Made by a program: the position numbers and the translations under genes. Shown here piece by piece: positions 7,039-9,925 of a stretch of DNA of 9,925 nucleotides. How positions within the stretch are numbered: the stretch's first letter is position 1; each line of letters begins with the position of its first letter. The notes under the pieces were generated by a model, which had not been told where the DNA came from, did no database searches, and saw only the letters and a program-made list of their open reading frames with translations. This DNA is from REDI01 sp964586865 (GTDB lineage Bacteria; Myxococcota_A; UBA796; GCA-2862545). Where the stretch lies: positions 1 through 9,925 of the forward strand of contig CAZPJM010000174.1 in the NCBI GenBank assembly GCA_964586865.1. Direction: 5' to 3'.

Positions 7039-7042
7039 GGGG

Positions 7043-7047
7043 CCTCC
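7043..7047 (-). promoter_or_regulatory. Shine-Dalgarno that fixes the lipoprotein start
   Basis: GGAGG on the minus strand, 4 bases before the ATG at 7038, selects this start over the longer frame beginning at 7068. The longer form would put a charged, non-signal stretch ahead of the signal peptide. Confidence 0.7.
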
Positions 7048-7090
7048 AGGGTCGTCCCATTTCAGCACACTTGCACCCCCCCCGCCATGC

Positions 7091-7096
7091 TAGCGT
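7091..7096 (+). promoter_or_regulatory. Possible -10 box for the 7103 gene (TAGCGT)
   Basis: TAGCGT ends 6 bases before the ATG at 7103. A transcript from it would start at or next to the start codon, making the mRNA nearly leaderless. This agrees with the lack of any Shine-Dalgarno before 7103. A TTGCAC at 7071-7076 is only 14 bases away, too close for a usual -35. The call is tentative. Confidence 0.25.
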
Positions 7097-7102
7097 GCGC
7101 CC

Positions 7103-7963
7103 ATGCGCGGCCTGCTGCCCTGCCTCCTGCTCCTCCCCGTGCCGGCGTGGGCCGCCTGGCCGGACGACGTGGTGGTCTCGGGCATGCTGGAGCACGCCGG
7201 CCAGCCCGTGACCCCCGAGGCCGCGCGCGCCGGGCTGCGGCAGGTGGTCCGCGACCTCGGCAGCGCCGCCGCCAACAAGCCCCTCTGGCCCGCCCGGACC
7301 CTCGGCAGCGCGGGCTTCGACCTCTCCCTCGGCGCGACCGTGGTGCCCCTCTCCACCGGGGCGGCCGACGGCTCGGGGGGGCCCTCGGGCTGGGCGCTGG
7401 CCCACGCCGACGAGGATCCCGCCACGGTGGCGGTCCTGCCTACCCTCTCGGCGCGCAAGGGGCTGCCCTCCAGCCTCGAGGTCGGGGCCAGCGCCGCCTG
7501 GCATGGGCTCACCCGCCAGGGCGTGCTCTCGGGCTTCGCCCGGCTCGCCCCCATCGAGGGCTACGAGCCGTGGCCCGACCTGGTCTTTCAGGTCGGCTAT
7601 GCCGGCTACATCGGCAATCCCGAGCTGGAGCTCGGCACCCTGGACGCCACCGCCAGCCTGGGCGGCACCTTCGCCTTCGGCAGCTTCCCCGGCATCCGCC
7701 AGGCCGAGATCAGCCTGTGGGCCGGCGGCGGGCTGCTGGTGATCCATGCCCGGCCGGTGGTGGACGACGCCACCGAGGCCGCCCTGTACGCGGGCGCGGT
7801 CGACGTGGACCCCGAGGATCCGGCGCGCACCCGCCTGGACCCCCTCCCCCAGCTCCATGGGGGCCTGCAGATCACCAACAGCACGGTCCTCTTCCGGCTG
7901 GTGGGCGCGTGGTCGCCGGCGGGCGTCCCCTCGGTGCACGCGGGCATGGGCTTCATGTTTTGA
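7103..7963 (+). CDS. Predicted outer-membrane beta-barrel protein, family not recognised
   Basis: This 286-residue exported protein has no family I can name. Residues 1-17 form a signal peptide (MR, Leu-rich core, ending AWA). A helical stretch follows (about 36-58, 'TPEAARAGLRQVVRDLGSAA'). From about 70 to the end there are alternating strands rich in Gly and aromatics ('LVFQVGYAGYI', 'AEISLWAGGGLLVI', 'TVLFRLVGAW'). The chain ends 'GMGFMF', and a C-terminal Phe is the usual signal for barrel insertion by Bam. About 200 residues of strands would suit a barrel of 10-12 strands, but this is inference. No Shine-Dalgarno is visible before the ATG. The stop overlaps the TTG start of the next gene, so the two probably form an operon and may work together at the outer membrane. 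Confidence 0.78.
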   Translation: MRGLLPCLLLLPVPAWAAWPDDVVVSGMLEHAGQPVTPEAARAGLRQVVRDLGSAAANKPLWPARTLGSAGFDLSLGATVVPLSTGAADGSGGPSGWALAHADEDPATVAVLPTLSARKGLPSSLEVGASAAWHGLTRQGVLSGFARLAPIEGYEPWPDLVFQVGYAGYIGNPELELGTLDATASLGGTFAFGSFPGIRQAEISLWAGGGLLVIHARPVVDDATEAALYAGAVDVDPEDPARTRLDPLPQLHGGLQITNSTVLFRLVGAWSPAGVPSVHAGMGFMF

Positions 7964-9925
7964 CCCCCCGTGGGCCCCTGTGCGGCCTGCTGGTGGTGCT
8001 CGCGGCGGTGCTCTCCCTCACGCTGCCCGCCCGGGGCCAGCCCGCGCCCACCGACCCCCTGGTGCGCATCGACGCCCGGGTGAGCGCCGATCTGACCGTC
8101 ATCCGCGGGCTGATGTCCGTGGTCGGCGAGCGGGGCGAGGGTCCCGGCGGCGCTGCGCCCCCGTTCCGGGTGGTGGATCCGCTGGCCGCCCTGCCCGCGC
8201 CGCCCGACGATCGCACCCTCCTCCGCACCTCGCCGGGCTTCCCGGAGCGGGGGAGCATGCAGATCGTGCGGGTGGACGACGCCACCTGGGCCTTCACCAC
8301 CCTGATCCCCCGCCGCTACGGCGACGTGGGGGTCCAGCCCGGCCGGCGGCTGCTGGCCAACGGAGCCTGGTATCCCCAGCTCCGCAGCCGCGACGGCGTG
8401 CCGCGGGTGCTCTGGTCGGTGGTGGTGGATCTGCCCGAGGACGCGGTGGGCGCGGTGGGGGACGAGGCGGGCCGGGGGCGGCTGCGCTGGACCGGCTGGG
8501 GGGAGCGGGCCAGCCTGGCGGTGGTGCGACGGGGCCGGATCACCACGGTCGAGGCCGACGGGGCGAGGGTGCAGCTCCTGACCCGGCGGCGGCCCCGGCG
8601 GGCCCTCCGCGTGCGGCTCCCCCGGATCCTCTCCGAGGCCCGCCCGGACGAGACCCCCCTCGAGCTGGTGGTGGTGGAGGGGCCCCTCCGGCGGCGGCTG
8701 GTCCGGCCGGGGGACGGGCTGGCCTACCTGTCGGATCGGGCCTGGCGGCTGACCCCGGGCCTGGCCCGCTTTCACGACGGGGCGGTGGCCCGGGGGCTGC
8801 TGGAGGCCGCCCTCCCGGTGCCCGAGCCGGTCCTCCGCGAGGTGGCCGCGGCGGCGGTGGTCCGCACGCGCCCGACCGCCGATGCGCGGGGCCTGCTCCG
8901 GTGGTTCGCCTGGAACCCGGTGGTGGACGCCATCCTCAACGATCGCACCCTCCCCTTCTGGGGCGATGTCTTCGACGCCCCCCACCCCGAGGATCCCCTC
9001 CGCGACGACCTCCTCGAGGTGCACGACCCCCACGCGCCCGGACGCGCGGTGGTGGCCCGGGTGGCGGCCCTGGAGGGGCCGGCGGCGGTGGAGGCGGTGG
9101 CCCAGGCCCTGCTCGAGGGGGAGGACCTGGACACCGCGGCCCGGCGCGCGGGGGTGCCGCCCGAGGTCCTGGCGGCGGCGCACGCCCCCGAGCCCGACCA
9201 GGACCTGGTGCTCACGGTGGACCGGGACGAGGGCCGGGTCCAGGTGGACCGGCAGGCCCGCCCCGGGGCGCCGGTCACGGTGGTGACGGTCCGCGTCGAC
9301 GGCGAGGACCACGCCCGGGTGGTGGGTCCGGGGCCGGACCGGCTCGTGCTGCGCGCGGAGGATCCCCGCCGGGTGGTGGTGGATCCGGCCGGGGTGGTGG
9401 CCCAGCGCAGCCGCCGGGGCGATGCCTGGCCCCCGCGCTTCGTGGTGACGGGGGCGGCCTGGGTGAGCCAGGTCAACCCCACCGAGGGCTGGGTCAGCGG
9501 CTACGCCTCGCTGGCGCTGCGGAACCGGGAGGACACCCGCAACGTGGTCGGGGGGTCGGTGAGCGTGGGGCAGGCGGACCTGCCGGCCCTCTCCCTCTCC
9601 TGGCTGCACCGGAGGGGACCGCTGCAGGACGGCCTCAACCGGCCCCACCGCTTCACGGCGACCCTGGAGCCGGCCTGGAGCAACCCGCGCTTCGCCGAGG
9701 GCGACCGGCCGCTGCTCACCCTGGGCGGAAGGCTCGGCTACGCCTGGGACACCAGGGTGGACGCCCTCTTCCCGGTGCGGGGGCGGCGCCTGTCCCTGAG
9801 CGGCACGGCGGGCGTGGTCCCCTCCGAGGGCACCCGGTGGGCCACCCTGGGCGCCGGCGCGACGGGCCTCCTCTCGTGGCACCCCCGGTGGGCCGTGGCG
9901 GTGCGCGGGAGCGCGGCGGTGGTGC
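7960..9925 (+). CDS. Exported protein with M1-peptidase-like region and Omp85-like barrel, 3' end cut off
   Basis: This is an open frame of 655 residues running off the right edge. The TTG start overlaps the previous stop (TTGA). Residues 1-26 form a signal peptide with Arg4 and a Leu/Val core. An upstream in-frame GTG (7909) would overlap the previous gene by 55 bases and spoil the signal. Residues 30-415 resemble the layout of M1 aminopeptidases: 'TTLIPRRYGDVG' and 'NGAWYPQ' (113-140), 'VVVEGPLRR' (237-245), then 'LARFHDGAVARGLLEAAL' (268-285) where M1 enzymes have HExxH. No HExxH is present in this region, so catalysis by zinc is unlikely. 'FDAPHPEDPLRDDLLEV' (338-354) follows. From about 496 the sequence becomes beta-strands, with 'GYAWDTRVDALFPVRGRRL' (593-611) typical of Omp85/surface-antigen barrels. 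The barrel call is fair; the M1 relationship is tentative. It may act with the barrel protein encoded just upstream. Confidence 0.75.
   Translation, partial: MTPRGPLCGLLVVLAAVLSLTLPARGQPAPTDPLVRIDARVSADLTVIRGLMSVVGERGEGPGGAAPPFRVVDPLAALPAPPDDRTLLRTSPGFPERGSMQIVRVDDATWAFTTLIPRRYGDVGVQPGRRLLANGAWYPQLRSRDGVPRVLWSVVVDLPEDAVGAVGDEAGRGRLRWTGWGERASLAVVRRGRITTVEADGARVQLLTRRRPRRALRVRLPRILSEARPDETPLELVVVEGPLRRRLVRPGDGLAYLSDRAWRLTPGLARFHDGAVARGLLEAALPVPEPVLREVAAAAVVRTRPTADARGLLRWFAWNPVVDAILNDRTLPFWGDVFDAPHPEDPLRDDLLEVHDPHAPGRAVVARVAALEGPAAVEAVAQALLEGEDLDTAARRAGVPPEVLAAAHAPEPDQDLVLTVDRDEGRVQVDRQARPGAPVTVVTVRVDGEDHARVVGPGPDRLVLRAEDPRRVVVDPAGVVAQRSRRGDAWPPRFVVTGAAWVSQVNPTEGWVSGYASLALRNREDTRNVVGGSVSVGQADLPALSLSWLHRRGPLQDGLNRPHRFTATLEPAWSNPRFAEGDRPLLTLGGRLGYAWDTRVDALFPVRGRRLSLSGTAGVVPSEGTRWATLGAGATGLLSWHPRWAVAVRGSAAVV

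Noticed and set aside
7606..9882. A 758-codon open frame on the minus strand opposite the M1-like/Omp85 gene
   Set aside because: Its translation is Arg/Gly/His/Pro-rich low-complexity sequence with no domain. It is an antisense shadow of the GC-rich third positions in the forward gene, which has a signal peptide and recognisable motifs.
1..9925. tRNA, rRNA, riboswitch, integrase, transposase or defence-system genes
   Set aside because: I saw no matching motif, gene or structure on either strand; every long stretch is explained by the genes listed.

Overview
The window is about 9.9 kb of very GC-rich bacterial DNA. Third codon positions are almost all G or C, and GTG and TTG starts are common. 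The gene content points to a Gram-negative bacterium with a large secreted and outer-membrane proteome: a LamB-like carbohydrate porin, an Omp85-like barrel, a small predicted barrel and a lipoprotein built from Ig/PKD-like repeats. A myxobacterium-like (Myxococcota, formerly Deltaproteobacteria) host fits best. That placement is inferred from composition and protein style, with no marker gene to confirm it.

Layout. On the minus strand at 1-3481, read right to left, are an Mrp/ApbC-type P-loop ATPase (2339-3481), the molybdenum cofactor enzyme MoaA (1304-2338) and a truncated LamB-like porin (1-1207). The mrp stop codon directly abuts the moaA GTG start, and the moaA Shine-Dalgarno lies inside mrp, so these two are almost certainly co-translated. 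A 105-bp divergent intergenic region with a GC-rich palindrome separates mrp from a forward gene for a small secreted four-cysteine protein (3587-4225). That gene converges on a SlyD-type FKBP prolyl isomerase (4252-4746, minus). A long hairpin sits between them, with the slyD stop codon in its loop. Upstream of slyD, also on the minus strand, is a 732-residue lipoprotein with six Ig/PKD-like repeats and a cysteine-rich C-terminal domain (4840-7038).

A short divergent intergenic region (7039-7102) leads into a forward pair. The first gene encodes a 286-residue predicted outer-membrane protein ending in Phe (7103-7963). The second is a partial gene (7960-9925) whose TTG start overlaps the preceding stop codon. 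It encodes a signal peptide, an N-terminal region reminiscent of M1 aminopeptidases without the zinc motif, and the beginning of an Omp85-like barrel.

Functionally, mrp-moaA links a possible Fe-S assembly ATPase to a two-cluster radical SAM enzyme of molybdopterin synthesis. The other genes mostly encode exported or outer-membrane proteins. Both ends of the window cut through genes. No RNA gene, CRISPR array, transposon or phage gene was seen. No stretch longer than about 110 bases lacks a gene. The window looks like an ordinary chromosomal region. The most unusual items are the cysteine-poor Mrp next to MoaA and the possible pseudo-peptidase/Omp85 fusion.
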